Part shown: in pieces, positions 19,622 through 27,796 of the stretch
Layout: every line of letters starts with the position of its first letter
Numbering within the stretch: the stretch's first letter is position 1
Origin: Ehrlichia sp028752135
GTDB taxonomy: Bacteria; Pseudomonadota; Alphaproteobacteria; Rickettsiales; Anaplasmataceae
Assembly (NCBI GenBank): GCA_028752135.1
Contig: CP082782.1
Span: 248,001-312,000 of the forward strand
Length of the DNA stretch: 64,000 nucleotides
Reading direction: 5' to 3'
The notes under the pieces: generated by a model
What the model was told of the DNA's origin: nothing
What the model saw: only the letters and a program-made list of their open reading frames with translations
Database searches by the model: none
Position numbers and translations under genes: made by a program

Positions 19622-20881
19622 ATGTCTGATGATTTTCTAAGGCAGATTCTACTTGATAGAAATTTTTGTACATTAAATTCGGTGGTTGATGCTATAAACA
19701 GCATACATATCGATAGGAAAATAAGTGCTAATGTGTGTGATATAATTAAGCAGTATAGTAATAATGGGTTTATAGTAGCAGATTGTAATACTGCTCATCT
19801 ATTCAATAAATTTGTGTTTGATACTTTTGAGCATTTTATAATTCCACACTGGTCTTGTGCTTCTCAGAAGTTAATAGAATTAATTAAAGAAAAATCTCAA
19901 AATGCCGATATTTTAATATCTTTTGGCAGTGGTACAATTAATGATATTTGTAAATATGTAAGCTACATTACAAATAAAAACTATATTTCATTTCCAACTG
20001 CTCCTTCTATGAATGGATATACTTCGTCCAATGCATCTATAATACAAAATACTGGATATAAGAAGTCATTGCAAGCTCATCTACCTAAAGCCATACATGT
20101 AGATATTGATATTATTGTTAATGCTCCAACGAGACTTATAGTGAGTGGATTTGCTGATTTTATTTGTAGATCTACAGCACAAGCAGATTGGTTGTTATCA
20201 CATCTGCTTTTAGGGAGTGAGTATACTGAATTACCATTTTTAATTAGTAAAGAGAGTGAGAATGCATTAATAAGTGAATATTTAGGATTAATAAGACGTG
20301 ATGAACACAGTATTATGATTTTAATGCAAGCTCTACTTCTATCAGGATTAGGAATGTTTATTGTCGGTGGGAGCCAATCTGCAAGTCAAGGAGAGCATAT
20401 GATTGCCAATACTATAGAACTTTTACAAAGTGATACATCTTTCTTTCATGGTGAATTTATTGGAGTAAGTACTATAACTATGGTAGGCTTACAAGGTAGA
20501 ATGTTCAAATTAGTGCCTAAACTTTATCCTACATTAATGAGTGATGAAAATGTTAGAGATTGTTTTCATATGGAATATGCTCAAGAGTTTTGTGATATAT
20601 TAGCTGAAAAATTTATTAATCAACAAAAAGCAGATTATCTTAACAGTTTAATTGACGATAAATGGAATCTTATTGTTGAAAATATTCAGAAAAAAACGTT
20701 ACCTGATGTGTTGGTTAAAGAGATGTTGATAAATATAGGGTGCCCTAATAAGCCAGAACATATTAGATGGAATCCTATTAAATACAATAAGGCAATTGAA
20801 TTTGCATTTGTTACTAGGCAAAGATTTACATTTCTTGATATTGCACACCATGCTAGATTTCCTATAGTTGAACATGTATAG
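19622..20881 (+). CDS. Glycerol-1-phosphate dehydrogenase-like protein (EgsA/AraM family)
   Basis: Member of the metal-dependent alcohol dehydrogenase fold that includes sn-glycerol-1-phosphate dehydrogenase, which reduces dihydroxyacetone phosphate. Visible are the nucleotide-binding GSGT at 102-105, TAPSMNGYTSS at 126-136, and three candidate metal ligands in family-typical settings: D179 (SGFADFICR), H259 (QGEHMIAN) and H276 (FFHGEF). Length of 419 fits AraM-type bacterial proteins. G1P is the archaeal-type lipid backbone stereoisomer, so its product in a bacterium with ordinary G3P lipids (pgsA is at 26.2 kb) is of interest. Stands alone. Substrate is inferred from the family. Confidence 0.85.
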   Translation: MSDDFLRQILLDRNFCTLNSVVDAINSIHIDRKISANVCDIIKQYSNNGFIVADCNTAHLFNKFVFDTFEHFIIPHWSCASQKLIELIKEKSQNADILISFGSGTINDICKYVSYITNKNYISFPTAPSMNGYTSSNASIIQNTGYKKSLQAHLPKAIHVDIDIIVNAPTRLIVSGFADFICRSTAQADWLLSHLLLGSEYTELPFLISKESENALISEYLGLIRRDEHSIMILMQALLLSGLGMFIVGGSQSASQGEHMIANTIELLQSDTSFFHGEFIGVSTITMVGLQGRMFKLVPKLYPTLMSDENVRDCFHMEYAQEFCDILAEKFINQQKADYLNSLIDDKWNLIVENIQKKTLPDVLVKEMLINIGCPNKPEHIRWNPIKYNKAIEFAFVTRQRFTFLDIAHHARFPIVEHV

Positions 20882-21303
20882 GGTAAGTATATATAATTGA
20901 AAAAAGTTATTTTGGAAGAATATGTTTCTATTATGTTATTTTTTGGATCTTGTGTTTTTGAGCAATACAAATTGATTTATCGGTTTATACAAATGTTGCT
21001 GATAAGAACAAATATGGATTTAAGATATGGATCCTATGTGTTTAGTAGTTAAGATACTTACTGTTTTTAGTATGATATTTTGATGAAAAACAAATTTTGA
21101 TTGTTCGTAAATGTAATTTATACTTACTTCAACAGAGTTAAATATGTTGTGTAGATTTTTTTTGTATATATTAATTTCATTTAGTTTAAGATGAATCTTT
21201 ATTGTCTAAGCTAGCATAGAAAGATTCATATTTTTTATCAGTTTATATTTATGGGTGTTTAATAAAAGAACAAATCTCAATTGCTGGTACGTATAATTTA
21301 TGC
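20882..21303. other. Gap with decayed copy of upstream gene end
   Basis: Apart from the duplicated segment listed separately, no gene is seen between these convergent genes. Confidence 0.5.
21086..21240 (-). pseudogene. Decayed copy of the pentapeptide gene 3' end
   Basis: Matches 21266-21430, the 3' end of the pentapeptide-repeat gene and its flank, base for base over much of its length. Shared are the TTATACTTACTTCAA/TTATGCTTACTTCAA element over the stop codon, the TTAATTTCATTTAGTTT region, and GATGAATCTTTATTGTCTAAG against GATAAATCTGCATTTTCTAAA. Offset is about 180 bases. The copy is no longer open. Confidence 0.65.
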
Positions 21304-23145
21304 TTACTTCAAGAGGGTTGAGTTTTTTATATTGCGCAAGTTTGTCTTGTATGTGTTGATCTCGTTTAATTTGGTTTGGGATAAATCTGCATTTTCTAAA
21401 TTAGCATTCGAAAAGTTCACATTTTTAAGGTGTGAGTTTTTAAAGTGAGCAAATTGTAAGTTTGTATTGGAAAAATTAACGTTTTCTAGTTTTAGATTTG
21501 AAAAGTTTGCATTATATAATATAGAGTTTGAAAAATTAATGTCTTTTAATTTTATTTTCCTAAAGTCAAAGTTAGAAAAATTAACATTGAAATCTTTATT
21601 GTTTGTTATAGCATTTTGTAAAGATTTCATAGATGTAATTGCTTGGCTAGAAAATTCTGTTGGAATAAAATCCTTATTATCAATAATTATTGTATTTTTA
21701 ATGTTGCAATTCTTAATGTGAAAATTGGTTAAAACATTTTTGTAAATACTGGATCCAATTAAATCAGAATCCTCTATTTTAGTTGATACGAGAGTATTAG
21801 TAAAGAAATTGATTTTATGGATTTTATTGTTACCAAAAATAGCAGAATTGAAATTACTGCGTTCTATATTAGTATCTTCTATTGTTGAGTTAGACCACGA
21901 TGTATTTGTTGCATTTACTTTATTGTATATACTGTTTTTAATAGTGGTGTTATCTATGGTTGCAGAATTGAGTTTACTTAAAAAAACATAAGAGTTGTTC
22001 CATTGAGAATTCTTGATTGATATCATTGTGAGGTCAGACTTTAAAAAAACACTATTGTTGATTATTGCGTTGTTAAAAAAAACATATTGCATGTTTGACT
22101 TTGTTATATTAGTTGAGTTGAGTAATACTTTTCTCATATCTGATTCTTCGATGCTAGCATTTGTGATCTGTGTATCAGTTAAGTCTGCGTTAGATAATAT
22201 GGAATTTTTTAGATTTACTCCGACTAATGTTGCATTATTCATTACTGCTTTGTGTAGATTTGTATTGTGAAAATTAGTATAATGAGCGTCTACAAGATAC
22301 ATCTTTGTATTAGTTAAATTAGCGTTATGAAAGTTTGTAGAATTGATATTTGATACTTCCATATTGCTGTTGCTAAGATTACTTCCTGTTATGTCTGATG
22401 AACTTAAGTTTGCTCCATATAGAATAGAATTCGTTAAATTGGAAGATTGAATCCTTGAATTATGTAAATTTGCTCCAAAGAAGTTTGAACCGGATAAATT
22501 GCAATATTGGATAGTTATGTCTTCACCTTCGATATCATGAAAATTTGCTTTTTCTATTTTTGAATTCACTATTGAGGTTAAAGTTAATTCTGTTTCAGAA
22601 AAGTTAGCAAATGATCCATTTATTTCTGTTAAGGTGGAAAAACGCATATCTGAATAGCTAAAATTTGTGTTATTAATTGTTGATTGTTCGATTGTAGTTC
22701 TTTGTAGCTCTGCTGATGTAAAATTAGCGAAATTTAAGTTTGAGTTTTTTACATGTGATTTATTTAAGTTAGCATTGATAAAAGATGCTCCTTGCATATT
22801 GGAATCTGTGAAAGTGGAATTAGATAAATTAGTCCGTGTAAAATTTGCATGCGATAAATTAATGTTGTTGAATACTGATCCTCTAAGGTCTAAATCGCTA
22901 AAGTCTGCTCCAGATAAATTGTTTCCAAATTCTTTGTTAAAATCTAGAGGTATTCCTTTAGAGTGACACTTTATTATAAAATTTATAAAATCTTCTTTAT
23001 TATATGAAGTTCTTTTTACTGTGAAGAAGTTTTCTTGGTTGATATTTTTATCTTTGTTTTGAGTATTAACATCTGCATAGCATGGATTTAAATTATATGT
23101 GTATAGTATTAGGATTGTTAGAATATTGATCAGATAGTGCTTCAT
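21304..23145 (-). CDS. Secreted pentapeptide-repeat protein
   Basis: Very long repeat protein made of five-residue units of the A-(N/D)-L-x-x and S-N-(F/I/L)-x-x type, such as ANFTRTNLSNSTF, from about residue 60 to the C terminus. Such repeats fold into a right-handed quadrilateral beta helix. The start at 23145 gives a good signal peptide, MKHYLINILTILILYTYN followed by a cleavage site after CYA; an in-frame ATG at 23173-23175 would add ten residues. About 613 residues. Exported, so possibly periplasmic, surface or host-facing; the molecular role is unknown. Its 3' end is duplicated downstream. Confidence 0.85.
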   Translation of the reverse strand: MKHYLINILTILILYTYNLNPCYADVNTQNKDKNINQENFFTVKRTSYNKEDFINFIIKCHSKGIPLDFNKEFGNNLSGADFSDLDLRGSVFNNINLSHANFTRTNLSNSTFTDSNMQGASFINANLNKSHVKNSNLNFANFTSAELQRTTIEQSTINNTNFSYSDMRFSTLTEINGSFANFSETELTLTSIVNSKIEKANFHDIEGEDITIQYCNLSGSNFFGANLHNSRIQSSNLTNSILYGANLSSSDITGSNLSNSNMEVSNINSTNFHNANLTNTKMYLVDAHYTNFHNTNLHKAVMNNATLVGVNLKNSILSNADLTDTQITNASIEESDMRKVLLNSTNITKSNMQYVFFNNAIINNSVFLKSDLTMISIKNSQWNNSYVFLSKLNSATIDNTTIKNSIYNKVNATNTSWSNSTIEDTNIERSNFNSAIFGNNKIHKINFFTNTLVSTKIEDSDLIGSSIYKNVLTNFHIKNCNIKNTIIIDNKDFIPTEFSSQAITSMKSLQNAITNNKDFNVNFSNFDFRKIKLKDINFSNSILYNANFSNLKLENVNFSNTNLQFAHFKNSHLKNVNFSNANLENADLSQTKLNEINTYKTNLRNIKNSTLLK

Positions 23146-23456
23146 AATAATTTGCATAAATATAATTAAATACATTATAAGTAATAACTTTCATAAAATC
23201 ATTAATGTTAGTTTTGTAATTACATGTTTCTTGTTCTATGTTGAAATTAAAAATTAACTATTTGTTTATTGGTTGTTCTATATCCTATTCTCTGTTTCTT
23301 ATTAAGTAAAATCAGCTTATAGGGAAGTTGAAGTAGTAAGCTGATACTTAGTATTTAATATGATTTATGTGGTAGAGAATATTTGTAAATGTAGAAGTTT
23401 AGTTTATCTTAGAGTATGGTTTTTTACAAATATAAAAGAAGGTCCTGATATTGTAG

Positions 23457-24092
23457 ATGTATTGTGTAAGATTGATTGTAATTTTTATTATACCTTTTTT
23501 TGTGATGATATCTCTTGGTACATGGCAAATATTTCGATTGAAGGAAAAGAATGGGATTATTCATAATATGCAAATTCCAGCAACTCAATTGTCAGCTAAT
23601 GATATTGTTAAGCAGAATTATAAGAATGTAATTGTGGAAGGAGTTTTTAATAATAATGATCGATTTTTTGTTTTTGCTGGTACTTTAGGTTATTATTTGT
23701 TACAGCCTTTTCATTTAAATGATGGTAGGTATATATTGGTCAATAAAGGTACAGTGTTGAATAAAAATGTTAATATTGATCTTTTAAATCCAAATAGGAT
23801 TAATGTTCATGGAATTTTGTACTGTAATTATAGTAAAAAAGTTGGGTGGTTTATTAAAAATGATGTTGATGCTAATATTTGGTTTTGGTTTGATGTAGAA
23901 AATATGAAAAAGCAAATTAATATACCGTTAGAAAGTTGTATAATATGGGCTGATAACACAGTAGCTTTTAGTGGTGTAACAGCTAATTTACCGTTGAAAG
24001 TTAGAAATGATCATCTTGAATATGTTATTACGTGGTATTTATTAGCGCTTATATGGTTAGTAGGTTATATATATTTATGTAACCTAAAATAA
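23457..24092 (+). CDS. SURF1 family cytochrome oxidase assembly protein
   Basis: Membrane protein that helps insert heme a into cytochrome c oxidase subunit I. Layout is characteristic: an N-terminal membrane segment with LGTWQIFRLKEKN at about 20-33, a soluble middle with VEGVFNNNDRFFVFAG and GRYILVNKGTV, and a C-terminal membrane segment after HLEYVITWYLLALIWLVGYIY. 211 residues. The ATG at 23457 places the first membrane helix correctly. Cox11 (50371-50901) and a heme-copper subunit I homologue (24614-25915) are also in the window, and SURF1 converges with the latter. Confidence 0.92.
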   Translation: MYCVRLIVIFIIPFFVMISLGTWQIFRLKEKNGIIHNMQIPATQLSANDIVKQNYKNVIVEGVFNNNDRFFVFAGTLGYYLLQPFHLNDGRYILVNKGTVLNKNVNIDLLNPNRINVHGILYCNYSKKVGWFIKNDVDANIWFWFDVENMKKQINIPLESCIIWADNTVAFSGVTANLPLKVRNDHLEYVITWYLLALIWLVGYIYLCNLK

Positions 24093-24613
24093 GTTATATT
24101 AGATAATGCTTTATATGCTAGTTCTATAACAAAGAAATTTATCATTTCAATGAGTAGAATTAAATACTATGACCTATGTGATTTATCACAATAAAATTAT
24201 CTAATTATTTATGTAATAGTAGGGATTATAGTGTAGGTAAATTGTTTATAATTATTATGATTTGTATTATGAGAAGTTATTAATTTTAATAATTCCAATT
24301 TATAGAGTTTACTTTAATGGTGTGTAATAGCATCTTTGTAGAATTAAAAAGTTTAGATTGTAACATTTTCTAGGCATTGCTCTGTTGTAAATTTCATAAG
24401 TGAGATTTTTTTGTTATAAATCTTTTATATATAAGGTTGTAGAATGTATTAAGAAAAGTATAGAACTTATTGATTAATTGAATTGTAATTAATGGTTATC
24501 TTTATATCAGAAGACAGAGCTAGTAAATTTTGTTAAGAAAATATGTGATAAGATCACGTATGCTTAGCTTTTAAGTTAGATTATGACTAATTTAATATTT
24601 ATGCAAAAAATTA
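24093..24613. other. Gap between convergent genes
   Basis: About 520 bases between SURF1 and the oxidase-like gene. No gene or terminator could be supported. Confidence 0.4.
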
Positions 24614-25915
24614 TTATGTGATTCTTTTCCTGCAAATTTGTGATAGGGTTATGATTACAAATAAACATCCTCCAATAATGGCTAGAAGCCCACCAATCGT
24701 AAAACAGTACTGTGCAATTTTTGATGCTGTGTCAGGTAGATATGCTACTTTTCTTATGGCACCATACCCACCTAACCATTCTAGTCCAGTTATATGTAAG
24801 AACTGTCCTAAACTATATACGTAAATTTGAAAGTTGTAGTAAGAACTATTTATTGCTCTGAAGTTTAATTTTGGCATAATCCAGTAAATAAATCCCATAA
24901 ATGCTATAGTCATACCTACAATAGATCCATGATAGTGTGCAGGTATTGTTACGTTGCCGTGAATACTTAGCACTCCTAGTATACCACCGTAGCTGAATAA
25001 TAAAATTGCGCATAGTAAACTATGATAGTCCGATTTAAGTAATGTTTTAAAATGGAATAGGGTAAATATGAATAAACATATAGGTGTAATTCCTCCAATT
25101 ATACGCATATGCCAGATGAAAAAATCTGTAGCGAATTGAGAATCTGCTGGTTTGTATATGTATACAATAGGAGCTATAACAGTTGATAGAGTGTTTATTA
25201 TAAATATAGCATTAATTATGGGTTGCTTTTGCAATGTACTATTTTTTTCTAGCATTACTAGATACACTATTAATAATGCTTGACTAAAAGCTATCTGCAA
25301 GATATGTCCTCCACCCCAAAATATGTTTTCGTAAAATGAAATAATGGATGGGAAGCTTTTAGTATGTATTGTATAATAAGACATAGTAAAACATAAAGTA
25401 GAACATATAAGTATTATTGAAATACTATAGATTCCTAATGAAATACCTTGAGGGATCCTAGAATTATAACATTTAGTCGACAATATTGAGTAAAAGAGTA
25501 TGCTAGCAATAAATATCCATAATCCTAATAGAAAACATTGATTATTTATAATAGGGATGTAGTTGTTTTTTATTGGTTCTGCATTAGGGAAAAAAACAGA
25601 TAATACCATCAGTGAAGTACCAAAAAATGCAAAATAACATATATATGTAAAACATTTTGAGTACTTATTATTAGAGATTATCAGGCTTGATATAATAGAA
25701 ATAATAGAACATACCCATACTAATACTGATAAATTTACATGTATAACTAATGATATATCGAAAATCTTATTTACATTTAGGATAAAAGACTTTGATATAG
25801 GAAGCCTAAGAAGAATCACGAATATAGATAAAAGGCCAGATAAAGCTAAAGCAGATATACCTAATAACAACCATTTACGACAAAGATTTATGTTATAGTT
25901 ATTAATGTAAGGCAT
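24614..25915 (-). CDS. Divergent heme-copper oxidase subunit I homologue
   Basis: About 12 membrane segments in 433 residues with the His layout of terminal oxidase subunit I. H59 in IHVNLSVLVW suits the low-spin heme. H204 in WGGGHILQ suits CuB. The HxH pair H327/H329 in IPAHYHGSIVG suits the two heme ligands of helix X. The usual adjacent CuB pair His-His of helix VII is replaced by Trp-His at 268-269 (FFIWHMRI), and the Tyr that normally follows the helix VI His by four residues is not there. No subunit II or III is adjacent. It may be a cbb3/NorB-like relative, a heme protein with altered chemistry, or an assembly or sensing paralogue. Confidence 0.72.
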   Translation of the reverse strand: MPYINNYNINLCRKWLLLGISALALSGLLSIFVILLRLPISKSFILNVNKIFDISLVIHVNLSVLVWVCSIISIISSLIISNNKYSKCFTYICYFAFFGTSLMVLSVFFPNAEPIKNNYIPIINNQCFLLGLWIFIASILFYSILSTKCYNSRIPQGISLGIYSISIILICSTLCFTMSYYTIHTKSFPSIISFYENIFWGGGHILQIAFSQALLIVYLVMLEKNSTLQKQPIINAIFIINTLSTVIAPIVYIYKPADSQFATDFFIWHMRIIGGITPICLFIFTLFHFKTLLKSDYHSLLCAILLFSYGGILGVLSIHGNVTIPAHYHGSIVGMTIAFMGFIYWIMPKLNFRAINSSYYNFQIYVYSLGQFLHITGLEWLGGYGAIRKVAYLPDTASKIAQYCFTIGGLLAIIGGCLFVIITLSQICRKRIT

Positions 25916-26218
25916 AAAATGTGTTAGTATATTTAAAATTATAGAATTATAAATCTACTGTTGAAATAAACAAGCACATTTAAATTAGTTCTGTAAATTT
26001 GCAAATTATCGAGAGAGTATTGAGTTGATTGTGAATAGGAGTTTATGTTAAAGGTGAATTTTATTGGATTAAGAAAATGGACGATATTACTTAAAATTTT
26101 TTCTATTACTAAAAATATGTAGGTACTATATATAGAATATAGCTTTATATGAGTATTTAAGTATTGAAGTTGTTGAGATTATCATTATCATAGGGTGGGA
26201 TATAAGATATTATTCATT
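25916..26218. other. Divergent gap upstream of pgsA
   Basis: About 300 bases between divergent genes. No RNA or repeat found. An in-frame GTG at 26195 is a less likely pgsA start. Confidence 0.35.
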
Positions 26219-26776
26219 ATGGTTGATTATTTTAGAAGAACATTACCTAATTTGTTGACTATATTTAGGGTATTTGCAATTCCTGCAATAGTCTTCAGTT
26301 TTTATGTTGAAGATAGTAACTCAAATTATATTACATTTGCTATTTTTATTTTTGCATGTATTACAGATTTTTTTGATGGATATTTAGCACGTATATGGCA
26401 AACTCAGTCTAAATTTGGTAGATTATTTGATCCAATTGCTGATAAGCTTGTTGTAGTTGCAACTATGATTATGTTGATTTATATAGGTAAAATAGCAGGG
26501 TTGACTATTATTCCTGTTGTTATAATAATTTGTAGAGAGATTTTAATTTCTGGACTAAGGGAATTTTTAATTTCTATGAGTGTTGAACTTCCTGTCATTA
26601 AACTGGGAAAAATCAAAACGTTTATACAAATGGCAGCAATCGCTATGTTAATGTTAAATGATAAACTAATATTATCTATTGGAGAAATGATACTATATCT
26701 AGCCGCTGGGTTAACAATGTATTCTGCTTATCTTTACATCTGTGTAGCTTTAAGACATATTTGTTTGCAAGAGTAA
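26219..26776 (+). CDS. pgsA: CDP-diacylglycerol-glycerol-3-phosphate phosphatidyltransferase
   Basis: Integral membrane enzyme making phosphatidylglycerol phosphate, the first committed step to phosphatidylglycerol, which Lgt also uses. The CDP-alcohol phosphatidyltransferase signature D-G-x2-A-R-x8-G-x3-D-x3-D is complete in DGYLARIWQTQSKFGRLFDP and the following IAD. N-terminal LPNLLTIFRVFAIP is typical. The ATG at 26219 gives 185 residues; an in-frame GTG at 26195 would add eight. Four or so membrane segments. Followed by a 1 kb gap full of purH fragments. Confidence 0.94.
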   Translation: MVDYFRRTLPNLLTIFRVFAIPAIVFSFYVEDSNSNYITFAIFIFACITDFFDGYLARIWQTQSKFGRLFDPIADKLVVVATMIMLIYIGKIAGLTIIPVVIIICREILISGLREFLISMSVELPVIKLGKIKTFIQMAAIAMLMLNDKLILSIGEMILYLAAGLTMYSAYLYICVALRHICLQE

Positions 26777-26995
26777 TTTTAGTGTATAATCTTTTTAGAA
26801 CTTTAATACTTACTTATAAATCAAATTACACATATTTGATGATAGATTTTTGATGTAGTATTCATAATTTTCATGTTAATTTATATGTTTTTTTGTATTT
26901 AGTTAAATAATGCAAATCAGTCGGTGTATATTTTTTCAGTTGAAGTGTACTGTTTTAATAATCTACTATTTTTTAGTAAGAGAAAAACAACCTAT

Positions 26996-27035
26996 TATTG
27001 ACAAAACAATGGAAATATTATGTCAGAAGAAATTA
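26996..27035 (+). repeat. purH: Inverted purH fragment 1
   Basis: GACAAAACAATGGAAATATT and the following AGAAGAAA match, in opposite orientation, the purH coding stretch for TDKAMEILQKKK (complement of about 28285-28325). Short and degraded. Confidence 0.5.
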
Positions 27036-27159
27036 TATGTTCACTGTTATATAGCTAGTCAGGTATTAACCATACAGTAGAAATTAAGAAATATATAATT
27101 TTTTGTAAGTAATAGTTGGTAACTATTATTTTTTGGTAATACAAATATGATGTACAGAG

Positions 27160-27195
27160 ATCATAATGGAAACACTATAGAAAAAACATGCCTAA
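27160..27195 (+). repeat. purH: Inverted purH fragment 2
   Basis: CATAATGGAAACACTATAG followed by AAAAAACATG is a more degraded version of the same purH stretch found at 26996 and 27598. Confidence 0.35.
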
Positions 27196-27262
27196 TTTAT
27201 TAGAAATAAGTATTTCTAATATTAGCAAGAATAATAGTTTTTGGTCATTTACTTTTCTTTTG
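27190..27262. repeat. purH: Direct copy of purH 3' end
   Basis: ATTTCTAATATTAGCAAGAA, then TAGTTTTTGGTCATTT, aligns in the same orientation with the purH stop-codon region at about 27789-27862 (ATTTCTAATATTAGTAAAGA, CAATTTTTTGGTTATTT). Confidence 0.65.
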
Positions 27263-27356
27263 TAAATGTAATTGAGACATTTATAGAAGTAGGAAAATGT
27301 AAAGGTATTTATATACAATGTAATTAATAATACAAAAGTAAATACAATAACAATGT

Positions 27357-27415
27357 AGCTAAATAATCTTCAGAAAAATTTTTACAACTACAGTCTGAAT
27401 TAATTTTATGGTAAC
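27357..27415. repeat. Direct copy of purH downstream flank
   Basis: TAAATAATCTTCAGAAAAAT, TTTTACAACTA and the following ATGGTAA line up with 27750-27806 (TAAGCAATCTTCGAAATTTT, ACAACTA, ATGGTAA). It covers the sequence just past the purH stop codon. Confidence 0.65.
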
Positions 27416-27597
27416 CTTATTTATTAGAGATATAAGTTTTCTTATTCATATTTATATAGAGTAGTTTAGTGTTAAAAGAAAAAACATAAAAGTTATGTTA
27501 TTTGAATTACATAATAAGAAATTAGAAGATATATAGCTTTCTTAAGTATATGTTAATTATTTAGAGTTATTGCCTGCTTATAAAAATGTGAAAGGAA

Positions 27598-27712
27598 CAG
27601 CAATGGAAGTACTGCAAAAGAAGAAAAATGTAAGAATTATGCATCTACGCACGATAAAAATGTAAATAACACTACAGGGAACGAATACAAATAACTCATC
27701 CAAAGATTTTAT
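27598..27712 (+). pseudogene. purH: Inverted partial purH copy
   Basis: On the plus strand it reads AAAGAAGAAAAATGTAAGAA and GAACGAATACAAATAACT, which are near-identical to the complement of purH between about 28165 and 28325. About 40 bases in the middle are missing. It encodes a remnant of MEILQKKKNVRIM and then loses frame. Orientation is opposite to purH itself, which begins (3' end) only 85 bases away. Confidence 0.8.
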
Positions 27713-27796
27713 ATTTTTTAGTTATACAAATAATAATTAATATAACCATTAACTAAGCAATCTTCGAAATTTTTACAACTAATAAAGACTCATTTA

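Larger units (their letters stand above)
26777..27796. other. Gap containing a mosaic of purH fragments
   Basis: No intact gene. It holds inverted and direct partial copies of purH sequence, listed separately. Confidence 0.6.

Noticed and set aside
23360..23566. Plus-strand frame of 68 codons before SURF1
   Set aside because: Overlaps the SURF1 N terminus in another frame; no features.
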